From contig NZ_SSHJ01000013.1 in NCBI RefSeq assembly GCF_005925345.1, positions 57,147-121,146 on the forward strand: DNA of 64,000 bases, read 5' to 3'. Source of the DNA: Pedobacter ureilyticus (lineage in GTDB: Bacteria; Bacteroidota; Bacteroidia; Sphingobacteriales; Sphingobacteriaceae). Numbering within the stretch: position 1 is the first letter of the stretch; each line of letters opens with the position of its first letter. Shown piece by piece: positions 55,604 through 63,875 of this stretch. Under the pieces are notes generated by a model. It did no database searches. It was given only the letters and a program-made list of their open reading frames with translations, and was not told where the DNA came from. Position numbers and translations under genes: made by a program.

Positions 55604-56500
55604 ATGAATGGAATGGTAGAGCAACGTTGTATGGAAAAGGATTTGGTAAATGGTGGCAAAATGAATGTGCTTACCAGTGACGAAATTAAACCTCTGATGA
55701 TTTTTAATGAACCTTTTAGGTCAAACTCATTTGCAGTTATCGTGGTGCAAAAAGGGGTCATGGTGTTCCAAAACAACTTTGTTAAGAATACTTTAAGGGC
55801 CAAAGATGTGTATTTGGTTACTCCTGGTAGTTTGTGCGAGTTGCATGAACTTTCTGCCGATGCTGAGTTTATTAGCGTAGGTTTTAAAAAAGAATATCTT
55901 AAAGAGCAAGGCATATTTTTAAATGGAGCTGAAATAGTGCATCTTTTTTCTTCAGATCTGGTGCATAAGTTTTCTTTAAATGATGACGAATTTGATGAGA
56001 TGGTATTTTCCCTTCGTTCTTTGAAAAGAAAGATCAATCTTCCTGCGCACACGCCACATTTTAAAGATGTAATTAGACACAGTTTTATTTCGGTGCTTTA
56101 TGAGGTATTAATTTTTTATAGCAAGTACCGTGTTTTTATTCCTGTAAAGTTAAATAGGCAGGAGGAGTTAACTACCAGCTTTTTGAATTTGTTGAGCGAT
56201 AATTTTAGACAAGAAAAGCGAGTTCAGCATTATGCCAAAGAGCTTTTCGTTACTTCTCGACATTTATCGCAAGTGGTAAAGCAAGTAACCGGAAAAACTG
56301 CTGGTGAAATTATAGATGAAATGATCATCAACGAAGCTAAAGTATTGCTGTCTTCTCATGTAATGAATGTTTCTCAGGTAGCTGATGAGTTGAAGTTTAG
56401 TGATCAATCTTTTTTTGGTAAGTTTTTCAAAAAATATACAGGTGTATCTCCGTCTATATACAGGTTAAATAGTACAGTGGCAATTAACCCTCCTTTTTAA
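55604..56500 (+). CDS. AraC-family transcriptional regulator
   Basis: Regulator of 298 residues. The N-terminal ~180 residues form an AraC_binding/cupin-like sensor domain (FAVIVVQKGVMVFQNN). The C-terminal HTH_18 (about 200-292) has YAKELFVTSRHLSQVVKQVTG for the first helix-turn-helix and VADELKFSDQSFFGKFFKKYTGVSPSIYR for the second. Several in-frame ATGs (55604, 55613, 55631, 55661) make the exact start uncertain. It is transcribed divergently from the sphingolipid series, which makes it a candidate regulator of that series, though it could act elsewhere. Confidence 0.88.
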   Translation: MNGMVEQRCMEKDLVNGGKMNVLTSDEIKPLMIFNEPFRSNSFAVIVVQKGVMVFQNNFVKNTLRAKDVYLVTPGSLCELHELSADAEFISVGFKKEYLKEQGIFLNGAEIVHLFSSDLVHKFSLNDDEFDEMVFSLRSLKRKINLPAHTPHFKDVIRHSFISVLYEVLIFYSKYRVFIPVKLNRQEELTTSFLNLLSDNFRQEKRVQHYAKELFVTSRHLSQVVKQVTGKTAGEIIDEMIINEAKVLLSSHVMNVSQVADELKFSDQSFFGKFFKKYTGVSPSIYRLNSTVAINPPF

Positions 56501-56624
56501 GGGGGAATATTGTTTTAAGTTGCTGTGTTTTTGCGAAATAATACAATGCTTTCCGGGCTAATTGCGAGCTGTTGCAATTGTTTTATGAAATAAATGTAAA
56601 ATCGTCAATAATAGTTGGTTTGTA

Positions 56625-56658
56625 TTGTATAATAATTTGATTTTAAGCATTAAATTTG
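56625..56658 (+). promoter_or_regulatory. Probable osmC-like promoter
   Basis: TAAATTTG (56651-56658) matches TAnnTTTG, with TTG at 56625-56627 as a possible -33 element (23-base spacing). Transcription would begin near 56665, just before ATG 56673, which rules out the longer frame starting at 56625. Confidence 0.55.
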
Positions 56659-56672
56659 CGAAAAATTTAATT

Positions 56673-57077
56673 ATGGCAACTTCGAAAATAACTTATACCG
56701 GAGGTTTAAGAACAGTTTCTGTTCATCTAAAATCTGGTAATGAAATTATTACCGATGCGCCAACAGATAACCAAGGGAAAGGCGAGGCTTTTTCTCCAAC
56801 AGATTTGCTGGCAACATCATTAGGTAATTGCATGTTAACGATTGTGGGTATTGCCGCTAAAAGTCATGGTTTTAAAATTGATGGGGCAACAGCCGAAGTT
56901 ACCAAGGTAATGGCAGAAAATCCGCGGAGAGTAGCCGAAATTCATGTAAGTTTTCAGTTTCCTGCTAACAATTATTCTGAAAAAGAAAAGGCAATTATAG
57001 AAAGGGCTGCTAAAACATGCCCGGTTGCTTATAGTTTGCATCCCGATATCAAAAAAGAAATCGCTTTTCAGTATTGA
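56673..57077 (+). CDS. OsmC/Ohr family protein
   Basis: Cytoplasmic peroxiredoxin-like protein of 134 residues. Two redox cysteines are visible: LATSLGNCMLTIVG (about residue 52) and AAKTCPVAYSLHPD (about residue 114). The motif EAFSPTDLLA precedes the first. OsmC proteins reduce organic hydroperoxides with thiol partners. The start MATSKITY at 56673 follows a good promoter. It lies 49 bases upstream of mqo, which has its own promoter-like element. Confidence 0.92.
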   Translation: MATSKITYTGGLRTVSVHLKSGNEIITDAPTDNQGKGEAFSPTDLLATSLGNCMLTIVGIAAKSHGFKIDGATAEVTKVMAENPRRVAEIHVSFQFPANNYSEKEKAIIERAAKTCPVAYSLHPDIKKEIAFQY

Positions 57078-57086
57078 GTTTTATAG

Positions 57087-57105
57087 TCCCGATAAAAAAT
57101 CGGGA
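57087..57105. terminator. Hairpin between osmC-like and mqo genes
   Basis: TCCCGAT (57087-57093) and ATCGGGA (57099-57105) with a short A-rich loop, followed by TAATTTTAT. Possible weak terminator for the OsmC gene; the core matches the repeat at 29755. Confidence 0.5.
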
Positions 57106-57111
57106 TAATTT

Positions 57112-57119
57112 TATATTTG
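57112..57119 (+). promoter_or_regulatory. Probable mqo -7 element
   Basis: TATATTTG matches TAnnTTTG 7 bases before ATG 57127, which would make the mRNA leaderless or nearly so. Confidence 0.4.
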
Positions 57120-57126
57120 GTTTAAA

Positions 57127-58644
57127 ATGAGTAGAGAAAAAAAGACGGTTGTTGAAACCGACGCAGATGTTATTTTAATAGGAGCTGGCATCATGAGTGC
57201 AACGCTTGGCGTACTGCTCAAAGAGCTTAATCCTGATTTAAGTATAGAGATTTATGAACGTTTAGACGTTGCCGCCGCCGAAAGTTCTGATGCTTGGAAC
57301 AACGCCGGAACTGGACATTCGGCCTTTTGTGAGCTCAACTATACTCCGCAAAAAGCTAACGGAACTGTTGATGTAAAGAAAGCAATATCTATTGCTGAGT
57401 CTTTTGAAATTTCTAAGCAGTTTTGGACTTACTTGCTAGACAAGGGCATTTTACAAGAACCTTGTTCGTTTATTCGAAATATCCCCCACTTGAGCTTTGT
57501 TTGGGGTAAGAAAAATGTAGATTATCTGAAAACGCGTTATACCAACCTAAAAGCTTGCAACTTGTTTAGCGAGATGCAGTACAGTGAAAATCCGGCAGAA
57601 ATTAAAGAATGGATTCCGTTGGTAATGGAAGGAAGGGATGAAAGTGTACCTATTGCAGCTACAAAAGTTGATTTGGGTACCGATGTGAACTTTGGCTCTT
57701 TAACCCGAGAAATGTTCAACTATTTGGCTAAGCAAGATAAAGTTACGTTGCATTTTCATCATGAGATTAGAGATCTGAATAAGCAAGAAGATGGAAGCTG
57801 GGAAGTAAAAGTTAAAAATTTAGACAGCGGAAAGAGAAAAAAACGTTTGGCCAAATTTGTATTTATTGGTGCAGGCGGTGGCTCGTTATTGCTACTAGAA
57901 AAAGCAAATATTAAAGAAGGTAAGGGTTTTGGCGGTTTTCCAGTAAGTGGACAATGGCTAAAATGTACCAACGAAGAAGTGATTGCCCGCCATCATGCCA
58001 AAGTGTATGGCAAAGCTGCTGTAGGTGCGCCACCAATGTCGGTGCCACATTTAGATACTCGTATCATCAACGGCAAGCAAGCTTTGTTATTTGGTCCTTA
58101 CGCTGGTTTCTCTACCAAATTTTTAAAGAATGGCTCTTATTTCGATCTAGCTGCTTCTATTAAATTGAGCAATATTCGCCCAATGATTTCTGCTGGTTTA
58201 AAAAGTATCGATCTAACTAAATACCTGATTGAGCAAGTGCGCCAGTCGCCAGAGGATAGGTTCGAAGCCCTAAAAGAATACATGCCGAACGCAGATATTA
58301 AAGATTGGGAATTGGAAATTGCCGGACAACGTGTGCAGGTAATCAAAAAGAAACCTAGCGGTGGTGGTATTTTAGAGTTCGGTACCGAAGTAGTAAGCGC
58401 TGGCGATGGGTCAATAGCGGCATTGTTGGGTGCTTCCCCAGGTGCCTCAACAGCGGTTTCTATCATGATTGAGCTGATGAATAAATGCTTTAAAAAAGAG
58501 ATGCAAACCGCGAGCTGGCAAAGTAAGATTAGAGAGATGATACCAAGTTTTGGGCAAAAATTAGCCGAAGATGATGAGTTATGTCAAGAAGTACGTCAAC
58601 GTACATCTGCAGCGTTAAAATTAAATGAAACGGTAGTAGCTTAA
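57127..58644 (+). CDS. mqo: Malate:quinone oxidoreductase
   Basis: FAD-dependent, membrane-associated enzyme of 505 residues that oxidises malate to oxaloacetate and passes electrons to quinone. FAD-binding GAGIMSATLGVLLKEL (about 17-32), the family hallmark SDAWNNAGTGHSAFCELNYTP (split here over about 54-74), and C-terminal GDGSIAALLGASPGASTAVSIM. Length is normal. A hairpin terminator follows. Confidence 0.96.
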   Translation: MSREKKTVVETDADVILIGAGIMSATLGVLLKELNPDLSIEIYERLDVAAAESSDAWNNAGTGHSAFCELNYTPQKANGTVDVKKAISIAESFEISKQFWTYLLDKGILQEPCSFIRNIPHLSFVWGKKNVDYLKTRYTNLKACNLFSEMQYSENPAEIKEWIPLVMEGRDESVPIAATKVDLGTDVNFGSLTREMFNYLAKQDKVTLHFHHEIRDLNKQEDGSWEVKVKNLDSGKRKKRLAKFVFIGAGGGSLLLLEKANIKEGKGFGGFPVSGQWLKCTNEEVIARHHAKVYGKAAVGAPPMSVPHLDTRIINGKQALLFGPYAGFSTKFLKNGSYFDLAASIKLSNIRPMISAGLKSIDLTKYLIEQVRQSPEDRFEALKEYMPNADIKDWELEIAGQRVQVIKKKPSGGGILEFGTEVVSAGDGSIAALLGASPGASTAVSIMIELMNKCFKKEMQTASWQSKIREMIPSFGQKLAEDDELCQEVRQRTSAALKLNETVVA

Positions 58645-58666
58645 TACCCCGTAAGCAAATCGCTGT

Positions 58667-58703
58667 AAATAGCTCCGGAATTTGGTTTCGGAGCTATTTT
58701 ATT
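58667..58703. terminator. Bidirectional terminator between mqo and ytxJ
   Basis: AAATAGCTCCG (58667-58677) pairs with CGGAGCTATTT (58689-58699), followed by a T run on the plus strand and preceded by an A-rich run that gives U residues on the minus strand. It separates convergent genes. Confidence 0.8.
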
Positions 58704-58725
58704 TTGTATACCTATTTTAAAATCA

Positions 58726-59064
58726 CTAATTGTTAGCTATCACTTCGGCTACTTCGTCGGCAGAGATATCGCTATGCGAAGCATCTAAAATGCACTCGCC
58801 ATCTTTAATCAATAATAATTGAGGTGATTCATGGTGTACTTGAAAAGTTTCGGCAATATAGGCCGAAATGTCACGATGATTGATCAAATCAAGGAAATAA
58901 CAATTTACCTCAGCAGGGACTACCTCCCAGTCTCTCTCGAAACTTCTTTTAGCCATTAGGCTGATGGAGCAACGCGTACTGTGTTTGAAAATTAAGCTGT
59001 AGCCTTCGGAGGCTTTAAGCTCGTCAATTTGCGTGGCATCAGTTAAATCAATCCAACTAGCCAT
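58726..59064 (-). CDS. ytxJ: YtxJ-like bacillithiol-system redox protein
   Basis: Thioredoxin-fold protein of 112 residues with one redox cysteine in FKHSTRCSIS (Cys about residue 32), the YtxJ-type monothiol site in place of CxxC. SPQLLLIKDG forms the cis-proline region. In Bacillota, YtxJ is tied to bacillithiol, and Bacteroidota also make bacillithiol. It starts 1 base after the stop of a tiny lipoprotein gene upstream, so the two are co-transcribed. Confidence 0.88.
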   Translation of the reverse strand: MASWIDLTDATQIDELKASEGYSLIFKHSTRCSISLMAKRSFERDWEVVPAEVNCYFLDLINHRDISAYIAETFQVHHESPQLLLIKDGECILDASHSDISADEVAEVIANN

Positions 59065-59065
59065 G

Positions 59066-59188
59066 CTACCTTCTTCTTCCTTTTGATTCTGGATAAGAAC
59101 CGTAAGCAGGGCATAGGCGATTAGAGCAAGATTCTAAAACTGCGATAGCGCAGAAGGCAAATAACAATAGAATAGCTATTTTTTTCAT
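59066..59188 (-). CDS. Tiny lipoprotein (40 residues) with CPAYGSY motif
   Basis: Short gene encoding MKKIAILLLFAFCAIAVLES followed by a lipobox-type Cys (about residue 21), then a short tail with CPAYGSYPESKGRRR. It has a full lipoprotein signal peptide, a hydrophobic core and a stop 1 base before the ytxJ start codon. Small lipoproteins with a CPAY tail recur in Bacteroidota genomes; no function is known to me. Coding character and tight coupling with ytxJ support it as real. Confidence 0.72.
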   Translation of the reverse strand: MKKIAILLLFAFCAIAVLESCSNRLCPAYGSYPESKGRRR

Positions 59189-59302
59189 TTTAAACGATTG
59201 TTTTACAATTACTAAGTTATGAAAAGTTTTACGTTTTAGGTAATGGGTTTTAAGTTTTAAATCTCGTTGTAAAACTAAGTGCTCTAAACTAGAAGCAAAA
59301 AC

Positions 59303-59794
59303 TTATAAATTTTTAGAATATTCTACCATTTTTAATGCGGTAATAGCGGCCTCATCGCCTTTGTTACCGTGTTTGCCCCCGGCTCTGTCAATGGCTTGTT
59401 GCTCATCATTAGTGGTAAGTACACCAAAAATTACAGGGGTACTATATTTAATGCCCACATTGGTAATTCCCTGTGCAGCGGCTTCGCAAATGAAATCGAA
59501 ATGCTTAGTGTCGCCTTGTATTACGCAGCCAATACAAATTACTGCATCGATATCTTTTCGTTTATTCAATAGGATATCTGCTGCACCAGCAAGTTCAAAA
59601 GTGCCAGGTACGGTTAGCGATAAAACATCGCTTTCCCTAACATCATGTTTAGCTAAAGTATCGAAAGCACCTTGGTAAAGTGCACCAGTAATTTTGGCGT
59701 TCCATTCTGCAACTACAATTGCAATTTTATAGCCATTGCCCGATGGAATAGAGGTATGTGAAAAGTCTGATAGATTTTTAAGATGTGTTGCCAT
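59303..59794 (-). CDS. ribH: 6,7-Dimethyl-8-ribityllumazine synthase
   Basis: Riboflavin biosynthesis enzyme of 163 residues that joins 3,4-dihydroxy-2-butanone 4-phosphate to the pyrimidine to give lumazine. Conserved VAEWNAKITGALYQGA (about 28-43), VPGTFELAGAA (about 62-72), CIGCVIQGDTKHFDFICEAAAQGI with the catalytic His, and GVLTTNDEQQAIDRAGGKHGNKGDEAA. No other rib genes and no FMN riboswitch were seen nearby. Confidence 0.95.
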   Translation of the reverse strand: MATHLKNLSDFSHTSIPSGNGYKIAIVVAEWNAKITGALYQGAFDTLAKHDVRESDVLSLTVPGTFELAGAADILLNKRKDIDAVICIGCVIQGDTKHFDFICEAAAQGITNVGIKYSTPVIFGVLTTNDEQQAIDRAGGKHGNKGDEAAITALKMVEYSKNL

Positions 59795-59818
59795 GCTGTA
59801 AAGATAAGATTTTATTGT

Positions 59819-59843
59819 TGGGCCGAAAGATTTTTAGCCCGTA
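59819..59843. repeat. Diverged GGGC(C)GAAA...GCCC element
   Basis: GGGCCGAAAGATTTTTAGCCCGTACG resembles the palindromes at 44434 and 33064. Low-complexity match; listed because the GCCCGTAC tail is conserved. Confidence 0.4.
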
Positions 59844-59879
59844 CGTGTGAGCGAAAAAATTATAGCTGGAGTGGTGAAA

Positions 59880-59910
59880 AATAAAAAGCCCCGAATTATC
59901 TTCGAGGCCT
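59880..59910 (-). terminator. Intrinsic terminator for the TPR protein gene
   Basis: On the minus strand GCCTCGAA (59908-59901) pairs with TTCGGGGC (59894-59887), followed by a T-rich run. It lies about 24 bases past the stop of the gene at 59932. Confidence 0.8.
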
Positions 59911-59931
59911 TATCATCCGCTATGCGGAAAA

Positions 59932-60600
59932 TTATTTTACCTGAGCAGCAGCTCGTGCAATATAAGCATCAATCATTTGCGCTTCTTGGCTTTCAGGGAA
60001 CTGTGTTTTGATTTTAGTATAAGCTTCTTCTGCACCTTTAAAATCTTTTAAAGTTTCGTTTACCAAGCCTAATTTTTTAAGGAACATTGGAGAAGTGAAC
60101 TTGTTAGTTGACTTATCTATTGCTTTTTTGTAATAAGTAGCTGCTTGTTTATAGTCTTTCAGCTCACTGTAAGCATCGCCTAACAAACCTAAAGCCAACG
60201 GATCTGCTACTGGGCTGCCAGTTGCGCTGTATTTGCTTAAAGCATCAACTGCTTTTTGGTATTCGCCTTTGCGTAAATAGATGCCGCCTAAGTAAAGATT
60301 GGCTAAATTAGCTGATTTTGTATTTTCGTACTCAGCCGCAATTTTTTCAAAGCCTGGATATCCGCCTTCGCCATTAATCGCTTTGTTGGCTAGCGAATCT
60401 ACGCCCACAAATTGCTCAGCTTTGAACATTTGGTTTGCTGCATCTTCTGATCTGTTTTTTAGATATACGCCTTGATACCAAATAAAAATACCGATTAAAA
60501 CAATGATAGCACCAGCAATAAATGCTAAGCTTTTAGTGTTTTCTTGTATAAATGAACCTTTTTTTACTGGTTGTTCTGTTTCGTTATGTGTTGCAGACAT
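59932..60600 (-). CDS. Membrane-anchored TPR protein (YfgM-like)
   Basis: Protein of 222 residues. A cytoplasmic N-terminus (about 1-27) is followed by one membrane helix (about 28-50, SLAFIAGAIIVLIGIFIWYQ) and periplasmic TPR repeats (about 100-215), e.g. LANLYLGGIYLRKGEYQKAVDALSKY as two segments. Topology and length resemble YfgM/CcmH-like TPR anchors that work with periplasmic chaperones; the partner is unknown. I chose ATG 60600 (MSATHNETEQ) because a promoter with -7 at 60633-60626 lies just upstream of it. Confidence 0.85.
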   Translation of the reverse strand: MSATHNETEQPVKKGSFIQENTKSLAFIAGAIIVLIGIFIWYQGVYLKNRSEDAANQMFKAEQFVGVDSLANKAINGEGGYPGFEKIAAEYENTKSANLANLYLGGIYLRKGEYQKAVDALSKYSATGSPVADPLALGLLGDAYSELKDYKQAATYYKKAIDKSTNKFTSPMFLKKLGLVNETLKDFKGAEEAYTKIKTQFPESQEAQMIDAYIARAAAQVK

Positions 60601-60625
60601 TTTGAGTTTAAAATTATAAGGATTG

Positions 60626-60655
60626 CAAAAATACATTTTTCATTCAAAGTATCAA
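60626..60655 (-). promoter_or_regulatory. Probable promoter of the TPR protein gene
   Basis: Minus-strand TATTTTTG (60633-60626) matches TAnnTTTG, with TTG (60655-60653) 19 bases upstream. Transcription would start near 60618, with ATG at 60600. Confidence 0.6.
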
Positions 60656-60830
60656 CTCTTTTTAAATCATTTAATTAAGGTTTATAAATTATAACCACAT
60701 AGAAACATAGCGTTGCAAGCCTGTTTTTGTCAAGTGGTGTAGCTCAAGTTGGTTAATATCGTAACCTGATAAAAAAGAAATGTGCTTAATAAATCTATAA
60801 GTTATGTGTTTAAGCTAGTGTAAAAATGGG

Positions 60831-60838
60831 TAACTTTG
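60831..60838 (+). promoter_or_regulatory. Possible recF -7 element
   Basis: TAACTTTG matches TAnnTTTG. It lies after the upstream in-frame ATG (60826) and 12 bases before ATG 60850, which favours the latter as start. Confidence 0.35.
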
Positions 60839-60849
60839 AACTGTCTGAT

Positions 60850-61953
60850 ATGTGGCTAAAAAACCTTACCCTTTTAAATTTTAAAAATTACAATGCTGCC
60901 GATTTGAGTTTCTCGAAAACAGTAAATGCTTTTGTGGGCAATAATGGTGCGGGGAAAACCAACTTGCTTGATGCCATACATTACCTATGTTTGTGCAAGA
61001 GTTATTTCAATCCTATAGATAGCCAACAGATTAAAGCAGGAGAAGAACTGTTTTTGGTGCAGGGCGACTTTGATCGGGATGATAAGAAGGAAAAAATATC
61101 ATGTGGACTAAAACGTAACCACAAAAAATCATTCAAAAGAAATAAGAAAGAGTACGATAAGTTAGCAGATCATATTGGTTTATTTCCTGTTGTGATGATT
61201 TCTCCCTACGATATCAATCTGATTATGGATGGTAGCGAGGAGCGGCGCAAGTTTATTGATAACGTGATTTCGCAAACCGATAGCAAGTATTTAGATGAGC
61301 TGATTATTTACAACAAACACCTGCTCAATAGAAATGCTTTGCTGAAACAAATAGCGGTAACTAGAACTTTGGATGTTGCACTGCTGCAAATTTTAGATGA
61401 GCAGTTAATGCGCTCGGGCAACCTGATTTTCGAAAAACGAAAACAGTTTCTATTAGATTTTATTCCGCTGTTTAATAAGCATTACCACTTTTTAACTAGT
61501 GATGCCGAACAGGTTTCTTTAACCTACTTGTCGCAATTGAATGAAAATAGTTTTGAAGATTTACTTAAACACTCCTTAGAAAAAGATAGGTTGTTGGAGC
61601 GCACTACTACGGGCATTCATAAAGACGAGCTACAATTTGAAATAGCGGGAATGCCTATGAAAAAATTTGGATCGCAGGGACAGCAGAAGTCCTTTCTTAT
61701 TGCATTGAAATTGGCACAGTATAGCTATTTACAGAAATATAAAAATTTTAAGCCTTTGTTATTGCTCGATGATATTTTTGACAAATTAGATAATAATCGA
61801 ATTCATAAGTTAATGGAAATGGTATCACATCATGATTTTGGGCAAATTTTTATTACCGATGCGAATAAAAATAGAGTAGAGGCTGTTTTCAGCGAAATTG
61901 AAGTAGATATAGCCTTGTTTGAGGTGAATGATGGAGGAGTGATAAATGCGTAA
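60850..61953 (+). CDS. recF: DNA replication and repair protein RecF
   Basis: SMC-like ATPase of 367 residues that helps load RecA at gaps. Begins MWLKNLTLLNFKNYNAADLSF as RecF does. Walker A GNNGAGKTNLLDAIHYLC (about 31-48), signature GSQGQQKSFLIALKLA and Walker B LLLLDDIFDKLD. I use ATG 60850; the frame opens at 60826, but the extra 8 residues are not typical. It overlaps the DUF721 gene by 8 bases. Confidence 0.94.
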   Translation: MWLKNLTLLNFKNYNAADLSFSKTVNAFVGNNGAGKTNLLDAIHYLCLCKSYFNPIDSQQIKAGEELFLVQGDFDRDDKKEKISCGLKRNHKKSFKRNKKEYDKLADHIGLFPVVMISPYDINLIMDGSEERRKFIDNVISQTDSKYLDELIIYNKHLLNRNALLKQIAVTRTLDVALLQILDEQLMRSGNLIFEKRKQFLLDFIPLFNKHYHFLTSDAEQVSLTYLSQLNENSFEDLLKHSLEKDRLLERTTTGIHKDELQFEIAGMPMKKFGSQGQQKSFLIALKLAQYSYLQKYKNFKPLLLLDDIFDKLDNNRIHKLMEMVSHHDFGQIFITDANKNRVEAVFSEIEVDIALFEVNDGGVINA

Positions 61954-62236
61954 GCCTAACGATATTACTTTAAAGCAAGCTATTGATAAACTACTGAACC
62001 ACTACAAACTTCGTGGTAAGTTTGACGAAACTGGAATATTAGCAATGTGGCCCGAGATTATGGGAACTGCCGTAGCTAACAGAACTAAACAAATTTACAT
62101 TCACCAAAAGAAACTATTCGTACGCATAGAATCTTCAGTGGTTAAAAATGAATTGTTAATGGTTAAAAGTGCTATTGTAGATAAGCTTAACGAAAAAGCA
62201 GGCTCACAAGTAATTATTGATATTGTGTTTTTGTAA
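61946..62236 (+). CDS. DUF721 (DciA-like) protein
   Basis: Protein of 96 residues, DUF721/DciA family. DUF721 core: MWPEIMGTAVANRTKQIYIHQKKLFVRIESSVVKNEL. DciA proteins load the replicative helicase in many bacteria that lack DnaC. It overlaps recF by 8 bases and is co-translated with it, a layout that fits a replication/repair role. Confidence 0.88.
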   Translation: MRKPNDITLKQAIDKLLNHYKLRGKFDETGILAMWPEIMGTAVANRTKQIYIHQKKLFVRIESSVVKNELLMVKSAIVDKLNEKAGSQVIIDIVFL

Positions 62237-62413
62237 TTAATCTTTTCTGCCGCCAAAAAGTTTTGCAGCTAACCAAATAACGAGGGCCATTACCACTACT
62301 ACAAGGATTATACCTGTCCACATACCGGCTTTAAAAATTCCTCCAATTAGTTCGCAACTGCTCAATGTGCTTACTAGTAAAGCTACTAGCGTAAGGGGCA
62401 TCAATTTTTTCAT
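62237..62413 (-). CDS. Small lipoprotein with one membrane helix (58 residues)
   Basis: Encodes MKKLMPLTLVALLVSTLSSC with a lipobox Cys20, then ELIGGIFKAG, a hydrophobic helix (about 32-50, WTGIILVVVVMALVIWLAA) and a basic tail KLFGGRKD. The stop begins one base after the DUF721 stop on the opposite strand. Similar short GIFKAGxWTGI proteins are frequent in Bacteroidota and are sometimes mis-annotated as phosphatidate cytidylyltransferase; that label is not supported by so short a protein. Function unknown. Confidence 0.72.
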   Translation of the reverse strand: MKKLMPLTLVALLVSTLSSCELIGGIFKAGMWTGIILVVVVMALVIWLAAKLFGGRKD

Positions 62414-62499
62414 GTCTATTAATTTTGAATACCTAACACGAGAAGTAGTAAAAGGTTTGGAAAAATTAGTTTTGATACTGTCTTTATATCTTTGAGCAA

Positions 62500-62530
62500 G
62501 ACTTACGAAGTTCTGGAAACTTCGTAAGTC
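62500..62530. repeat. Perfect 13-bp-arm palindrome
   Basis: GACTTACGAAGTT (62500-62512) and AACTTCGTAAGTC (62518-62530) with a 5-base loop. No U tract follows on either strand, so it is more likely an extragenic repeat than an intrinsic terminator. Confidence 0.7.
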
Positions 62531-62544
62531 TAAGTTATAGCTTC

Positions 62545-63318
62545 CTATTGCGTTTTATCGCCAACTTTAATTAGCTCTACTTCAAAAATCAAAGTGCTGT
62601 AAGGTGGAATATCTGGACCGGCACCCCTTGCGCCATAAGCTAGTTGGTAAGGGATAAAGAACCTATATTTTCCGCCTTCTTTCATTAGAGCCACGCCTTC
62701 GGTCCATCCCGGAATTACTTGGTTTAAGCCAAAAGAAGTAGGTTGCTCGCGTTTGTAAGAACTATCAAATTCCTTTCCATTTAACAACATCCCTTTATAA
62801 TGTACCGTAACTTGATCGGTAGTTTTAGGTTGTACACCTGTACCTTCATTAATTACTTCGTACTGTAAACCGCTAGCAGTAGTTTTAATGCCAGGCTTAG
62901 TTTTGTTTTGAGCTAAGAAAGTTTCTCCTTCTTTAATTGTTGGGCCAAATTTCTCTTTTTCTTTGGCTTCGCGAACCTTACTTAGGCTTTCGAACAAATT
63001 GTTGATCGCATTTTGTGAAACCTGTTCAGTCATTAAGGGTTTAGCATCTTTATTGAATGCATCTCTTAGCCCTTTGTTTAGCAAGTCGTAGTTTAATCCA
63101 GTCAAACCACCAGAGTTTAAATTACCGCCCATTGCCAATCCAAAAGCGTAACTAGCAGAATCTAATTTATTTTTGAAAACAATTGGTTTTGCCGCAGGTT
63201 TGGCTACTGTTTTTTTTGTTAAAACTGGCTTTTTTGCAGTAGTTGTTTTGGGTTTAGTTTGTGCGGTTGCATTGAGAACGGCAGCCGAAGCTAGTGCTAT
63301 AAATAGTATTTTCTTCAT
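62545..63318 (-). CDS. FKBP-type peptidyl-prolyl isomerase
   Basis: Periplasmic or membrane-associated isomerase of 257 residues. Signal peptide (about 1-19, ending LNATAQ), a Lys/Thr/Ala/Pro-rich linker (about 20-47), an FKBP N-terminal dimerisation domain (about 50-135, LDSASYAFGLAMGGNL) and an FKBP_C domain (about 150-253) with VTVHYKGMLLNGKEFDSSY, VIPGWTEGVALMKEGGKYRF and YGARGAGPDIPPYSTLIFEVEL. It has the layout of Mip/FkpA-like foldases that assist envelope proteins. Confidence 0.94.
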   Translation of the reverse strand: MKKILFIALASAAVLNATAQTKPKTTTAKKPVLTKKTVAKPAAKPIVFKNKLDSASYAFGLAMGGNLNSGGLTGLNYDLLNKGLRDAFNKDAKPLMTEQVSQNAINNLFESLSKVREAKEKEKFGPTIKEGETFLAQNKTKPGIKTTASGLQYEVINEGTGVQPKTTDQVTVHYKGMLLNGKEFDSSYKREQPTSFGLNQVIPGWTEGVALMKEGGKYRFFIPYQLAYGARGAGPDIPPYSTLIFEVELIKVGDKTQ

Positions 63319-63402
63319 TGTTTATGTTAAAGGGCGAAATATACGACAAAAAAATAAGCACCCCAAAAGAGTGCTTATCAGTTGTTTAGTTACTTCTTTA
63401 TA

Positions 63403-63822
63403 CTAGAAACGCTCGTCGGCAGCGAAGAAGAAATCTCCTTCAATTTGAGCGTTTTCGTCAGAGTCAGAACCGTGTACGGCGTTCGCATCAATCGATTTTG
63501 CATATTTTTGACGAATTGTTCCTTCTGCAGCTTCAGCTGGGTTAGTAGCGCCAATTAAGTTTCTAAATTCTTCAATTGCATTGTCTTTTTCTAAGATTGC
63601 AGCTACAATCGGACCCGAAGACATGAAGCTTACCAAGTCGTTATAGAAAGGACGTTCTTTGTGTACAGCGTAAAATTCGCCAGCTTTTTCTGCTGATAAT
63701 TTCGTGTATTTTAAAGCAATGATTTTAAAACCAGCTTTAGTGATATCATTTATGATAGAACCGATGTGGCCATTGGCAACGGCATCAGGTTTAATCATAG
63801 TAAAAGTTCTATTTGTGCTCAT
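63403..63822 (-). CDS. ndk: Nucleoside-diphosphate kinase
   Basis: Enzyme of 139 residues that balances nucleoside triphosphates. It begins [18 protein letters not shown] (about 4-21), has the catalytic His in [12 protein letters not shown] and ends with a short FFFAADERF tail. I chose ATG 63822 (MSTNRTF) because the frame's upstream ATG lies inside the promoter-like sequence. Confidence 0.96.
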   Translation of the reverse strand: MSTNRTFTMIKPDAVANGHIGSIINDITKAGFKIIALKYTKLSAEKAGEFYAVHKERPFYNDLVSFMSSGPIVAAILEKDNAIEEFRNLIGATNPAEAAEGTIRQKYAKSIDANAVHGSDSDENAQIEGDFFFAADERF

Positions 63823-63837
63823 TTGTATAATTTTTTG

Positions 63838-63845
63838 CAAAAGTA
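63838..63845 (-). promoter_or_regulatory. Probable ndk -7 element
   Basis: TACTTTTG on the minus strand matches TAnnTTTG. Transcription would start near 63830, 8 bases before ATG 63822. The 7-bp tandem repeat begins about 46 bases upstream of that start. No -33 TTG was seen. Confidence 0.5.
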
Positions 63846-63875
63846 CGGTTTTTTTTGAAAGTTGAAAAGGGGGAG

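Noticed and set aside
62237..62413. Phosphatidate cytidylyltransferase label for the 58-residue protein
   Set aside because: The protein is far too short and lacks the catalytic motif; only a lipoprotein signal and one helix are visible.
62500..62530. Intrinsic terminator at the 13-bp palindrome
   Set aside because: The stem is perfect, but no U-rich tract follows on either strand, so I list it as a repeat.
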